A DNA stretch of 64,000 bases from Lolium rigidum (GCF_022539505.1 NC_061514.1:339992644-340056643); one strand, 5' to 3'; shown: positions 13,535 through 25,974, numbered from the stretch's first letter. Made by a program: numbers and translations. The notes: generated by a model not told the origin, from the sequence alone.

Positions 13535-13911
13535 CTCCACTCGGCCAATATTATTTATCAAAATTTTGCAAAGTAGGGTAAAAGATTTTCTCTCTTTACT
13601 AAGTAAAAATTGGCTTTACGCAAATAAAACTCAAGCCTCCTCTTGTCTGCCTTTGCATGTAGATTTAGTCAATTTCCTCTTCTTGGTGTAATTTGCCATA
13701 CATTCAAAGTATTGACCACTCTCGTGGCTGCAACCTTTCATGTTGCGAGGTTATTCGACAACTTGTGAGAATGCGTAGGTCGCGAGTCTACACTCAACCA
13801 GCCTGTGGCATTGATGGGACTCCAAGGTGTTATTTCGTTTTCCGTTGTATTGAGCTAGCCTTTGGCTATGCAAGTTGTAATTATTTGTACTCTGGATTAT
13901 TCGAATCGTGT

Positions 13912-13917
13912 AATAAA
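13912..13917 (+). terminator. Poly(A) signal in LTR of element C
   Basis: AATAAA lies about 115 bp before the LTR end, where an R/U5 boundary is expected. The equivalent in the right LTR is 18674-18679. Confidence 0.6.
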
Positions 13918-14030
13918 GACTTGTGTTTTACATGATTATTCATCGACTGTGAGTGCTAGCTAATGATCCAGGGACTAGCATGTTTAATCACAGGGACTTA
14001 GGATCCTACCAGATCCGGGGTCGTTACAGA

Positions 14031-14042
14031 TGGTATCAGAGC
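14031..14042 (+). other. Primer binding site of element C
   Basis: TGGTATCAGAGC is the complement of the initiator-Met tRNA 3' end and lies two bases after the LTR end. It fixes the element's orientation as plus. Confidence 0.9.
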
Positions 14043-14935
14043 ACATGTTGACTGTAGGACGTGACCTTAGCAATGGAAAACCTTAGGACTAATAATTTCT
14101 AGGTAATTTGTGAAATAATCTAGTACTACTCATCTTATATCTTGAGTGAACATTTTCTAATCCCTTCTCTTTTCAAAAATTAATAGTTGATCATTTCCCA
14201 CTTCAAGAGACTTTTCAAGATGATATCTTACACCAAGTCAGATCTACAATGTTCCTGCCAATGACGCTTCAATGATAGTCTACTAAATACTCCGAAGACC
14301 TTGGAGTACTATGAAGATTCACACGACTAGAAGACTACGAAGAAACTTCTCAAGACTATGAAGATTTCAAGTTCCTTAGGAACCAAACCTAGATAGATTC
14401 CGCTACAACGTTAGGTGCGATGACTTGTTAGGTGCCATTCTCATTGTTTTGTTCACAACAACAAATAATTTTTTTTCAAAATAAAGTTGTTTGTATGGGG
14501 TACCAATGTATCTTACTCTCTTCTTTCTAGAGTCTATTCTCCTCTATCTTAAACCCCGAGACAATGGATTCATGAGGTGGATATAACTTGAAGACCAGAA
14601 GAACGTCTAAAACATGGAGAAGGACTACAAAACAACGGACAGAAAGAAAATAATCTTCCATGCTATTTACAACTCATAGAAAAGCACTTAACATGGTGAT
14701 CTAGGCAACAAGACTTTGAAGTCCTACAAGAAGCAATCATCACATCAAGGGAGCTTTGAAGAAGTCAAAAGGATAGAGCTACCAACATAAGAAGAGGCTC
14801 CAAAGTGAAACCATAGAATTTTTGCAACACCAAGGAAGACTCCTTTTAAGGGTGGTAGCAACCTAGTCTATCCCAAACCTTTCTTTCTAGCCTTCTCGAA
14901 TCTCGAGGACGAGATTCCTTTTAAGGGTGGTAGTC
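14043..14935 (+). other. Internal region of element C, no coding capacity seen
   Basis: This A-rich sequence has no open frame of note and no gag, protease or pol motif. It contains many GAAGACT/CAAGACT-like words, giving it a loosely repetitive texture. The last part (ATCTCGAGGACGAGATTCC, then TTTTAAGGGTGGTAG just before the LTR) resembles the 3' end and polypurine tract of autonomous gypsy elements such as E, so it looks like a retained cis-signal. Confidence 0.75.
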
Positions 14936-17900
14936 TGTAACATCCCAAAATTTTCCTAATTTTGGAATGTTAAAATTAAAAAAAAAAATAAGTTCATTGA
15001 ATTGTTTGACTTTGATTGAAATTACGAATGAAAAGAAATTTTGATTTATGATGAGTTGTTTGAATTTTCCCAACCTTGCTTTATTTTTATTTTGTTTATA
15101 TGAGTGGATTAACATGACTATCCAAGTTGTTAAATTGGAGTAACATATAAAAACTTCATCCAACCATACTGGAATTATTAATGAGAGGGAATAAAATGAC
15201 TTTCCCAAATTATGGTGGATTAACGCTTGATATGCACGTTTGATTGTTATTTGAATTCTTGGATCTTTTCAAATATTTTCCAATGTTTCACGAGAGGAAA
15301 TAATATGACATTTCCAATTAAATGTAAAGTTTTCGAGAAGCTTTTGTTAGGTATTATTTGCATTTAATAACATTCTGTATTTTGGAAAAATCAAGAGAGG
15401 TGATAATATGACTTCACCATTATTAATGTTTGATTATTCTTTATATTTTAAATCTCATTTAAAAATAATTTATTTTGTACTTCGTGTATGTTTGCGTTTG
15501 TTTGAATTGATTGAGTGATTGATTAAATTAAAACCCCGAAATTATAATTAGAAATAATACATAAATAGCCATATGGGCCAAAATGCATAAATTTATTTTT
15601 GTACACATTAAACAGGAAATATGTTCATAATTATCTTAAATTACTATTTTTGAATTATTAAAATTTAACAATTTCGTTTGATCAAATTTATAGTTAGAAA
15701 TATTTATAAAAGAGGGAAAGATTGAAAAGAAAAAAATAAAAAGAAGGAACGACCGGATCACACTTACCAAACGAAGCCACCGTCCTCCGCGCACGCGCAC
15801 GACCGCATCGGCAGATTGGCTTGGTTAGCCAATGTACGCAGCGGAGCCAACCCTTTACCTTTTGTTTTTTTTCTCTCTTTCTCCTCTAACGATGCTGACA
15901 GCTAGGGCCCGCGTATCATCTTCAACCTCTGGCTGAGTTCGACATGAATACGGGAGGAACAAACCAACTTTAATCCCCAGAAATTCGTCCTGATTTCGTT
16001 AGAATCCGTGACCCCTACTCCACGAAAACTCCTCCATATATACTCCCACATCAGCCTCTCTCCGTTTTTCTAAAAATCGCAAACCCTAAACCACCAGAGG
16101 GCTCGTTCCGATCTCGCCGGAGTTCCACCGTCGCGAATTTGAAGTCGAGGTTCCAGGACCTCCCTGCCTCCCCTCTTCTTTCTAACCTTTCTAGATCGTC
16201 GACCGCACTCTCCTCACCCCTTTTTCCGTCGCACAGGACCACGGGAACGAACAGACGAGGACGCCGGAGTTTCGCCGGACTTCGCTGACTCCAGCCGGGA
16301 ATAGCAGCTGCTCGGGACGACTCCAATAGACTCCGTTGACGCACGCGGCACCACCAAGGAGAGAAGAACCCCGTCAAGTTCTTTGCCAAGCCGGGAAGCA
16401 CCAGTACACCGTCGCCTTCCGTACCTGACCGCCGCGATCTTCTCCTCCGTCGTCCACTGTCACCTGGTAACACTCCGTATAGAGGTAGCTTTATTTATAC
16501 GTATCAGAGAATCCGTAGCAGCACATGTCGTGCAATGTTTTTTTTTCTCCGCGTGCACGATCCAATCGATCAGTTGTAGAATAGAGCTAGCTCTGGTCAA
16601 AACTTCAAAATTTTGTATCTTTAAATCTAGAACTACGTTTTAGTTAATTCTTCTTGCGTTAGTTTCGTAATTGAAAGTTCTATCTAGTGGTACTAAATTT
16701 TCCAATTATAGATTTTATCGAATTTGCAAGTTTAAAATCTAATATCATTCTCGTTTAAGCTATCGTTAGATTTTCGTTTCGTTCCGATTAAATACCTTAG
16801 TATCTACCTTTTTTCCTCAACATCGTGCAACGATCGAGTCGCAGCTGCGCTGAAGATCAACTGAAGCCTTGAAGACGAAGCAGCGGGAGTCATCTGATCT
16901 GCATCCAATGGAGAAACGTTCGCATGACGAGTTTTAAATCGCGAAAACAACAAATCTTTGAAAAATCATAGTTAAATAATCATAACTCCGTTTTAGTCGA
17001 TTCTTTTTGCGTTAGTTTCAAAATTTTAATATCTACACTTTGGCTTTTGAATTTCGAATTTATGAATAATTAATCTGCATGATTGAAGTTTTGAAGCTTT
17101 AAACTTAATTTGAACATATCTGGAGTCATATAAATTCTATCAAATTAATTCCTGTTGCAAATTGATCCTTTTGAACATATCTAATATTTGTAACAAACAT
17201 AGTTACTGTAGCACGAAATAAATATATAATTTAAAATTATTTTGCATTTTATTTGTTTTACATGATTATGTGTTTTTTTTGGCTCTTTATTTGCAATGGT
17301 TGTTTATTCTGTGTATATTTTTCTATGCGTTAGATTTATTCGGAGTGCGGAAAAGTTCACTAAGAAATCATCATCAAACATTACTAAGGCAAGTTACACC
17401 TTTGTTCAAGTTGTCCCAAGTTTTCTACTATGCATGTCTTTTTTTCCTTCAAATGATTAGTATGCATGTGTAGGATGTTTTGGTAGATTTTACTTGGTGA
17501 ATATTTTGCAAGTCGCGTGATTTTTTGTAGATTGCCATGAGTAGAGTTATACTTTAATTCCACTTGATATCCCGCCCATAGGAATGCCTAAATTTTTCTA
17601 AGTGCTATGCTTATGCTACGTAAATATCGAAAGGGGTTTGAAACAAGAAATTTTTCTAAGTACTTGAGCTCTGTTTATGAGCGCAACTTTTCTCCCAAAA
17701 TCCTCCTTCAAAATAAAATTAAGTTTTCTTCTGGGCGGAATGGTTTTGACGGGACAACGAGTGTGGAGATTGGTGGAGGACTGCCGCCCAGGATCAAAGA
17801 AGTCTGCCACGTTCCAGATGTCAGAAGCTTCCAGTGCAACCACAATACAATATGGGCTCTGTCTTGGCTAAGTACTTAGTGAGAAACCTCGCCTGGGTAC

Positions 17901-18790
17901 CGCCATTGGGAGGAATTTTGGGCACGGGCGGATCCGGAAGGTAGAGGGGCTACTAAGGAAAAGTTTCGTCGTGACCTCGTCCTAGCCTTAATGAAGATGA
18001 AGAATTTTGGCAAAAAGGCTTGGTTGTGAATTGTGGGTAAAGAGCGCAACCTCTCGAGAGTGTTAACCTGATCGATCAGCCGTGTCCACGGTAAAAGGAC
18101 AATTTGAGCATATGAAGGATGGAGCCTCTGAATGATTTCCTCTCTCTTTTCAAACAAGTTTTCAAAACCCTATGGCGTGTGTAATATCGTTCATAGGTGG
18201 GTTTTAGGGCCTTGGTGTGTAATATCCAAGTGCTCGGGACTTGGTGTGTAATATCCAAGTGTTTGGGACTTGGTGTGTCATATCCAAATATCCATGTGCT
18301 CCACTCGGCCAATATTATTTATCAAAATTTTGCAAAGTAGGGTAAAAGATTTTCTCTCTTTACTAAGTAAAAATTGGCTTTACGCAAATAAAACTCAAGC
18401 CTCCTCTTGTCTGCCTTTGCATGTAGATTTAGTCAATTTCCTCTTCTTGGTGTAATTTGCCATACATTCAAAGTATTGACCACTCTCGTGGCTGCAACCT
18501 TTCATGTTGCAGGTTATTCGACAACTTGTGAGAATGCGTAGGTCGCGAGTCTACACTCAACCAGCCTGTGGCATTGATGGGACTCCAAGGTGTTATTTCG
18601 TTTTCCGTTGTATTGAGCTAGCCTTTGGCTATGCAAGTTGTAATTATTTGTACTCGGATTATTCGAATCGTGTAATAAAGACTTGTGTTTTACATGATTA
18701 TTCATCGACTGTGAGTGCTAGCTAATGATCCAGGGACTAGCATGTTTAATCACAGGGACTTAGGATCCTACCAGATCCGGGGTCGTTACA
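14936..18790 (+). repeat. 3' LTR of element C
   Basis: This is the partner of 10141-14028 with the same TATA box (16037-16042), leader and AATAAA (18674-18679). The 26-bp array near 18212-18300 is shorter. Several of the few differences between the two LTRs fall at CAG/CTG sites, for example GTTGCAGG here against GTTGCGAGG at 13743. Confidence 0.93.
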
Positions 18791-18795
18791 TTTCC

Positions 18796-19212
18796 GTATC
18801 GTGGTTTTTTCGCATCAGGGGTTTCGCGACGGAGGCTTTAAGTAGGCGGAAGGGCAGAGTCGGGGGGCTGACGAGGGGCCCACACCACAGGGCGGCGCGG
18901 CCCCCCCTTGGCCGCGCCGCCTTGTGGTTTGGCCACCTCGTGGCCCCACTTCGTATGCTCTTCGGTCTTCTGGAAGGTTCGTGGCGAAATAGGCCCCCGG
19001 GTCTTCGTTTCGTCCAATTCCGAGAATATTTCGTTACTAGGATTTCTGAAACCAAAAACAACGAGAACAAAGAATCGGCACTTCGGCATCTTGTTAATAG
19101 GTTAGTTCCGGAAAATGCACGAATATGACATAAAGTGTGCATAAAACATGTAGGTATCATCAATAATATGGCATAGAACATAAGAAATTATCGATACGTC
19201 GGAGACGTATCA
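18796..19212 (-). repeat. 3' LTR of element B, right part
   Basis: This continues the LTR interrupted at 10140 and matches about 25327-25744. It ends with the palindromic terminus (GACGTATCA; minus strand TGATACGTC). Confidence 0.92.
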
Positions 19213-21788
19213 AGCATCCCCAAGCTTAGTTCTGCTCGTCCCGAGCAGGTAAAACGATAACAAAGATAATTTCTGAAGTGATATGCCATCATAACCCTGA
19301 TCATACTATTTGTAAACATATGTAGTGAATGCAGCGATCAAAACAATGGTAATGACATGAGTAAACAAGTGAATCATAAAGCAAAGACTTTTCATGAATA
19401 GTACTTCAAGACAAGTATTAATAAGTCTTGCATAAGAGTTAACTCATAAAGCAATAAATCAAAGTAAAGGTATTGAAGCAACACAAAGGAAGATTAAGTT
19501 TCAGCGGTTGCTTTCAACTTGTAACATGTATATCTCATGGATAATTGTCAACATAGAGTAATATAACAAGTGCAATATGCAAGTATGTAGGAATCAATGC
19601 ACAGTTCACACAAGTGTTTGCTTCTTGAGGTGGAGAGAGATAGGTGAACTGACTCAACATAAAAAATAAAAGAATGGTCCTTCAAAGAGGAAAGCATCGA
19701 TTGCTATATTTGTGCTAGAGCTTTTATTTTGAAAACATGAAACAATTTTGTCAACGGTAGTAATAAAGCATATGAGTTATGAAAGTTATATCTTACAAGT
19801 TGCAAGCCTCATGCATAGTATACTAATAGTGCCCGCACCTTGTCCTAATTAGGTTGGACTACCGGATCTTTGCAATGCACATGTTTTAACCAAGTGTCAC
19901 AATGGGGTACCTCCATGCCGCCTGTACAAAGGTCTAAGGAGAAAGCTCGCATTTTGGATTTCTCGCTTTTGATTATTCTCAACTTAGACATCCATACCGG
20001 GACAACATGGACAACAGATAATGGACTCCTCTTTAATGCATAAGCATGTGGCAACAATTATTATTCTCATATGAGATTGAGGATATATGTCCAAAACTGA
20101 AACTTCCACCATGATTCATGGCTTTAGTTAGCGGCCCAATGTTCTTCTCTAACAATACGCATGCTCCAACCATAAAGGTGGTAGATCTCTCTTACTTCAG
20201 ACAAGACGGACATGCATAGCAACTCACATGATATTCAACAAAGAATAGTTGATGGCGTCCCCAAAACATGGTTATCGCACAACAAGCAACTTAATAAGAG
20301 ATAAAGTGCATAAGTACATATTCAATACCACAATAGTTTTTAAGCTATTTGTCCCATGAGCTATATATTGCAAAGGTGAATGATGGAATTTTAAAGGTAG
20401 CACTCAAGCAATTTACTTTGGAATGGCGGATAAATACCATGTAGTAGGTAGGTATGGTGGACACAAATGGCATAGTAGTTGGCTCAAGGATTTTGGATGC
20501 ATGAGAAGTATTCCCTCTCGATACAAGGTTTAGGCTAGCAAGGTTATTTGAAACAAACACAAGGATGAACGGTGCAGCAAAACTCACATAAAAGACATAT
20601 TATAAACATCATAAGACTCCACACCGTCTTCCTTGTTGTTCAAAACTCTTATCTAGACTCTAGAGAAACCAAATATGCAAACCAAATTAGCAAGCTCTAA
20701 GTGTTTCTTCATTAATGGGTGCAAAGTATATGATGCAAGAGCTTAAACATGAGCATAACAATTGCCAAGTATCAAATTATCCAAGACATTTTAGAGTTAC
20801 TACATGTAGCATTTTCCAATTCCAACCGTATAACAATTTAACGAAGAAGAAACTCTGCCATGAATACTATGAGTAGAGCCTAAGGACATACTTGTCCATA
20901 TGCTACAGCGGAGCGTGTCTCTCTCCCATAAAGTGAATGCTAGGATCCATTTTATTCAAACAAAACAAAAAACAAAAACAAACAGACGCTCCAAGCAAAG
21001 TGCATAAGATGTGACGGAATAAAAATATAGTTTCAGGGGAGGAACCCGATAATGTTGTCGATGAAGAAGGGGATGCCTTGGGCATCCCCAAGCTTAGACG
21101 CTTGAGTCTTCTTAGAATATGCAGGGGTGAACCACCGGGGCATCCCCAAGCTTAGAGCTTTCACTCTCCTTGATCATATTGCATCATACTCCTCTCTTGA
21201 TCCTTGAAAACTTCCTCCACACCAAACTCGAAACAACTCATTAGAGGGTTAGTGCATAATAAAAATTCACATGTTCAGAGGTGACACAATCATTCTTAAC
21301 ACTTCTGGACATTGCATAAAGCTACTGGACATTAATGGATCAAAGAAATTCATCCAACATAGCGAAAGAGGCAATGCAAAATAAAAGGCAGAATCTGTCA
21401 AAACAGAACAGTCCGTAAAGATGGATTTTATTAGGCCACCAGACTTGCTCAAATGAAAATTCTTAAATTGAATGAAAGTTGCGTACATATCTGAGGATCA
21501 TGCACGTAAATTGGCTTAATTTTCTGAGCTACCTACAGGGAGGTAGACCCAGATTCGTGACAGCAAAGAAATCTGGAACTGCGCAGTAATCCAAATCTAG
21601 TACTTACTTTACTATCAAAGACTTTACTTGGCACAACAAAACTCAAAACTAAGATAAGGAGAGGTTGCTACAGTAGTAAACAACTTCCAAGACACAAATA
21701 TAAAACAAAAAATACTGTAGTAAAAACATGGGTTGTCTCCCATAAGCGCTTTTCTTAACGCCTTTCGCCTAGGCGCGTAAAGTGTAAC
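19213..21788 (-). other. 3' internal region of element B, non-coding
   Basis: About 2.6 kb between the protease stop and the 3' LTR has no polymerase motif in any frame. It is the reverse complement of a closely matching stretch at 56030-58616 in element D, so it is a conserved non-coding part of this family and not random decay. It contains the 3' polypurine tract (19214-19227) and two more copies of the same 14-base motif at 21082-21095 and 21140-21153. Confidence 0.8.
19214..19227 (-). other. Polypurine tract of element B
   Basis: The minus strand reads AAGCTTGGGGATGC immediately before the LTR start TGATACGTC. The same motif precedes the 3' LTR of element D (58602-58615). Confidence 0.8.
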
Positions 21789-23890
21789 TCAAGTAACATC
21801 GAGAGACGAAGCATCAACATCATAATTTGTTCTAATAATAGAATCATAAGGTAACTTCATTCTCTTTCTAGGGAAGTGCTCCATACCTTTCTTGAGAGGA
21901 AATTGATATTTAATATTACCTTCCTTCATATCAATAGTAGCACCAACGGTTCGAAGAAAAGGTCTTCCCAATATAATGGGGCAAGATGCATTGCATTCAA
22001 TATCCAAGACAACAAAATCAACGGGGACAAGGTTATTGTTAACCATAATATGAACATTATCAACTTTCCCCAGAGGTTTCTTTTTAGCATTATCAGCGAG
22101 ATTAACATCCAAATAACAATTTTTCAATGGTGGCAGGTCAAGCATATCATAGACTTTCTTAGGCATAACAGAAATACTTGCACCAAGATCACATAAAGCA
22201 TTACAATCAAAATCTTTGACTCTCATTTTAATGATGGGCTCCCAACCATCCTCTAGCTTTTTAGGAATAGAAATTTCAAGTTTTAGTTTCTCTTCTCTAG
22301 CTTTTATGAGAGCATTTGTAATATGTTTTGTGAAAGCCAAATTTATAGCACTAGCATTGGGACTCTTAGCAAGTTTTTGCAAGAACTTTATAACTTCAGA
22401 GATGTGGCAATCATCAAAATCTAAAGCAATGGGATTATCATCCCCAAGGTTGGAAAAAATTTCAGCAGTTTTATCACAAGCAGTTTCAGCAGTTTTAGCA
22501 GTTTCAGGTAATTTTGCGCGCTTTGCACTAGGAGTGGAAGCATTGCCAACACCAATTATTTTATCATTGATAGTAGGAGGTGCAGCAACATGTGAATCAT
22601 TAGCATTACTAGTGGTGGTAATAGTCCAAACTTTAGCTACATTTTTCTCTTTAGCTAGTTTTTCATTTTCTTCTCTATCCCACCTAGCACGCAGTTCAGC
22701 CATTAATCTTATATTCTCATTAATTCTAACTTGGATGGCATTTGCTGTAGTAACAATTTTATTTTCAATATCCCTATTAGGCATAACTTTCGATTTCAAA
22801 AGATCAACATCGGAGGCAAGACTATCAACTCTAGAAACAAGAATATCAATTTTATTGAGCTTTTCCTCAATAGATTTGTTAAAGGCAGTTTGTGTACTAA
22901 TAAATTCTTTAAGCATGGCTTCAAGTCCAGGGGGTGTATTCCTATTATTGTTGTAAGAATTCCCATAAGAATTAGCATAACCGTTACCATTATTATAAGG
23001 ATATGGCCTATAGTTATTACTAGAATTGTTCCGATAAGCATTGTTGTTGAAATTATTATTTTTAATGAAGTTTACATCAACATGTTCTTCTTGGGCAACC
23101 AATGAAGCTAATGGAACATTATTAGGATCAACATTAGTCCTATCATTTGCAAGCATAGACATAATAGCATCAACCTTATCATTCAAGGAAGAGGATTCTT
23201 CAACGGAATTTACCTTCTTACCTTGTGGAGCTCTTTCCGTGTGCCATTCGGAGTAATTAACCATCATATTATCAAGAAGCTTTGTTGCTTCACCAAGAGT
23301 GATGGACATAAAGGTACCTCCAGCAGCTGAATCCAATAAATTCCGCGAAGAAAAATTTAGTCCTCGCATAGAAGGTTTGGATGATCATCCAAGTAGTCGA
23401 GTCCATGGGTTGGGCAATTTTTAACCAGAGATTTCATTCTTTCCCAAGCTTGAGCAACATGTTCATTATCCAATTGTTTAAAATTCATTATGCTACTCCT
23501 CAAAGATATAATTTTAGCAGGGGGATAATATCTACCAATAAAAGCATCGTTGCATTTAGTCCATGAATCAATACTATTCTTAGGCAGAGATAGCAACCAA
23601 TCTTTAGCTCTTCCTCTTAATGAGAAAGGAAACAATTTTAATTTTATAATATCACCATCTACATCTTTATATTTTTGCATTTCACATAGTTCAACAAAAT
23701 TATTGAGATGGGCAGCAGCATCATCAGAACTAACACCAGAAAATTGCTCTCGCATAACAAGATTCAGTAAAGCAGGTTTAATTTCAAAGAATTCTGCGGT
23801 AGTAGCAGGTGGAGCAATAGGTGTGCATAGGAAATCATTATTTTTTGTGCTAGTGAAGTCACACAACTTAGTATTTTCAGGGGTAGCCAT
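21789..23890 (-). pseudogene. Element B gag and aspartic protease (two 1-bp frameshifts)
   Basis: The N-terminal half (23890 down to about 23400) is an Athila-type gag: the pattern LFPFSLRGRAKDWLLSLP, then RYYPP and AWERMKSLVKNCPTHGL, matches the plant retrotransposon gag capsid family. The second half carries an Asn/Tyr-rich linker (about 22920-23080) and an aspartic protease with CDLGASISVMP (about 22140-22170) and ILGRPFL. It ends at 21789. Two one-base disruptions separate the halves, at 23398-23401 (CGAG on the plus strand) and 23363-23366 (CTCG). Each is a CAG or CTG with an extra base, and together they account for the two-base shift in frame. Apart from these the frame is open for about 700 codons. 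No RT follows. Confidence 0.88.
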
Positions 23891-24115
23891 TTTAGCGGTA
23901 GTAAATAAAGCAAACTAGATAAAGTAAATGCAAGTAAACTAATTTTTTTGTGTTTTTGATATAGAGTGCAAGACAAGTAAATAAAGTAAAACTAGCAACT
24001 AATTTTTTTGTGTTTTGATATAATGCAGCAAACAAAGTAGTAAATAAAATAAAGCAAGACAAAAACAAAGTAAAGAGATTGAGAAGTGGAGACTCCCCTT
24101 GCAGCGTGTCTTGAT
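23891..24115 (-). repeat. Leader of element B with imperfect tandem repeat
   Basis: This untranslated stretch lies between the primer binding site and gag. A roughly 60-bp unit, recognisable by the minus-strand word CACAAAAAAATTAGTT, occurs twice (near 23940 and 24000). Element D has the same arrangement at 55205-55384. Confidence 0.7.
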
Positions 24116-24133
24116 CTCCCCGGCAACGGCGCG
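24116..24133 (-). other. Primer binding site of element B (tRNA-Asp type)
   Basis: The minus strand reads GCGCCGTTGCCGGGGAG a short distance inside the 5' LTR. It matches the TGGCGCCGTTGCCGGGGA primer site usual for Athila elements except at its first bases. Confidence 0.75.
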
Positions 24134-24146
24134 CTGAAAAAGAGCT

Positions 24147-25744
24147 TGATGGCGTGTATTTCACACGTTCGTTGGGCAACCCCAAGAGGAAGGTATGATG
24201 CGCACAGCGAGCAAGTTTTCCCTCGGAAAGAAACCAAGGTTTATCGAACCAGGAGGAGCCAAGAAGCACGTTGAAGGTTGATGGCGGCGGGATGTAGTGC
24301 GGCGCAACACCGGGGATTCCGGCGCCAACGTGGAACCCGCACAACACAACCAAAGTACTTTGCCCCAACGAAACAGCTGAGGTTGTCAATCTCACCGGCT
24401 TGCTGTAACAAAGGATTAACCGAATTGTGTGGAAGATGATTGTTTGCAGAGAAAATAGTAAAACAAGTATTGCAGCAGATTTGTATTTCAAGTATAAAAG
24501 AATGGACCGGGGTCCACAGTTCACTAGAGGTGTCTCTCCCATAAGATAAAAGCATGTTGGGTGAACAAATTACGAGTCGGGCAATTGACAAATAGAGAGG
24601 GCATAACAATGCACATACATGTCATGATAAGTATAGTGAGATTTAATTGGGCATTACGACAAAGTACATAGACCGCCATCCAACCGCATCTATGCCTAAA
24701 AAGTCCACCTTCGAGTTATCGTCCGAACCCCTCTAGTATTAAGTTGCAAAGCAACAGACAATTGCATTAAGTATGGTGCGTAATGTAATCAACAACTACA
24801 TCCTCGGACATAGCGCCAATGTTTTATCCCTAGTGGCAACAAGACAAAGACAACCTTAGAACTTTCTCGTCATCGTCCCGTGTGTCAATGCGGGCATGAA
24901 CCCACTATCGAGCATAAATACTCCCTCTTGGAGTTAAGAGCAAAAACTTGGCCGAGCCTCTACTAGTAACGGAGAGCATGCAAGATCTTAAACAACACAT
25001 ATGTAATAACTTGATAATTAACATAACATGGTATTCTCTATCCATCGGATCCCGACAAACACAACATAGAGTATTACGGATAGATGATCTTGATCATGTT
25101 AGGCAGCTCACAAGATCCAACAATGAAGCACAATGAGGAGAAGACAACCATCTAGCTACCGCTATGGACCCATAGTCCAGGGGTGAACTACTCACTCATC
25201 ACTCCGGAGGCGACCATGGCGGTGTAGAGTCCTCCGGGAGATGAATCCCCTCTCCGGCAGGGTGCCGGAGGAGATCTCCAGAATCCCCCGAGATGGGATC
25301 GGCGGCGGTGTCTCAGTAAGGTTTTCCGTATCGTGGTTTTTTCGCATCAGGGGGTTCGCGACGGAGGCTTTAAGTAGGCGGAAGGGCAGAGTCGGGGGCC
25401 GACGAGGGGCCCACACCACGGGCGGCGCGGGCCCCCCTTGGCCGCGCCGCCTTGTGGTTTGGCCACCTCGTGGCCCCACTTCGTATGCTCTTCGGTCTTC
25501 TCGGAAGGTTCGTGGCGAAATAGGCCCCCGGGTCTTCGTTTCGTCCAATTCCGAGAATATTTCGTTACTAGGTTTTCTCGAAACCAAAAACTGCGTAAAA
25601 TAGCAACCGGCACTTCGGCATCTTGTTAATAGGTTAGTTCCAGAAAATGCACGAATATGACATAAAGTGTGCATAAAACATGTAGGTATCATCAATAATA
25701 TGGCATAGAACATAAGAAATTATCGATACGTCGGAGACGTATCA
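24147..25744 (-). repeat. 5' LTR of element B
   Basis: This 1598-bp LTR, on the minus strand, runs from TGATACGTCTCC to ACACGCCATCA. It is uninterrupted, and is used here to define the split partner (8963-10140 and 18796-19212) and the equivalent LTRs of element D. It is followed by the TSD GGTCT at 25745-25749. Confidence 0.94.
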
Positions 25745-25749
25745 GGTCT

Positions 25750-25974
25750 CTCCACTCTGTTCTGTTGCAGCAGCTCCTGGAAGAATTTATTCTGCTGCTC
25801 CAACATTACACGTTGTCTCTCTTCCATCATCTGGATGTACTGGACAAAATTCTGCTGCGTCATGGGTGGTGGTGGTGGTAACTGATTCCTGGCTGCTTCG
25901 TCAGCCTCTTCCTTCTGTTTTGCTTCGCGCTCCATACGTTGCGCTTCTGTCTCCTCTCCTACTGGTCCCGACAT
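25750..25974 (-). pseudogene. Element A gag, N-terminal 75 codons
   Basis: The reading frame starts at 25974 with a charged, probably helical segment rich in Glu, Lys and Gln, then a polyproline run, then another helix of EERQRVMLEQQNKFFQELLQQ type likely to form a coiled coil. At codon 75 it meets the target duplication of element B, and the frame continues in phase at 8962. It is preceded by about 300 bp of non-coding sequence after the accessory gene. Confidence 0.85.

Larger units (their letters stand above)
10141..14028 (+). repeat. 5' LTR of element C
   Basis: This begins TGTAACATCCC and ends GGGGTCGTTACA, and matches 14936-18790. Layout in order: an AT-rich start, a TATA box (11242-11247), a GC-rich leader-like stretch with AAACCCTAAA, a donor-like GGTAAC near 11670, a long AT-rich part, a 26-bp tandem repeat (13411-13534), and AATAAA (13912-13917) about 115 bp before the end. 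Small reading frames here have no recognisable product. Confidence 0.93.
10141..18790 (+). mobile_element. Element C: non-coding LARD-like LTR retrotransposon
   Basis: Two nearly identical LTRs of 3888 and 3855 bp flank only 907 bp of internal sequence. That internal sequence starts with a Met-type primer binding site (14031-14042) and ends with a purine-rich tract before the second LTR. No gag or pol motif is visible in any frame, so the element must be mobilised in trans (inference). Orientation is plus, from the position of the primer binding site and from TATA and poly(A) signals in the LTR. LTR termini (TGTAACATCCCAAAA...) are shared with element E, suggesting related autonomous drivers. 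The high similarity of the LTRs and clean target duplications suggest a recent insertion. Confidence 0.92.
8963..25744 (-). mobile_element. Element B: Athila-like LTR retrotransposon, lacks polymerase
   Basis: The LTRs are 24147-25744 (5', 1598 bp) and 8963-10140 plus 18796-19212 (3', split by element C). The primer binding site is of the tRNA-Asp type used by Athila elements, and gag-protease (21789-23890) reads on the minus strand. The 2.6 kb between protease and the 3' polypurine tract holds no RT, RNase H or integrase, so this is a gag-encoding non-autonomous form. Its LTR and 3' internal region are nearly the same as those of element D (53480-60242). I recognise the LTR as a very common Pooideae repeat, but I do not assert a family name. 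Confidence 0.92.

Noticed and set aside
14031..14042. Fragment of a Met tRNA gene
   Set aside because: Only the 12-base primer complement is present next to the LTR end; no tRNA cloverleaf follows.
18786..19181. Small frames in the Athila-like LTRs (also 25192-25713, 53611-54033, 58748-59197)
   Set aside because: They recur in every LTR copy on either strand, with GC-rich, Pro/Arg-rich content and no conserved end; LTR sequence, not genes.
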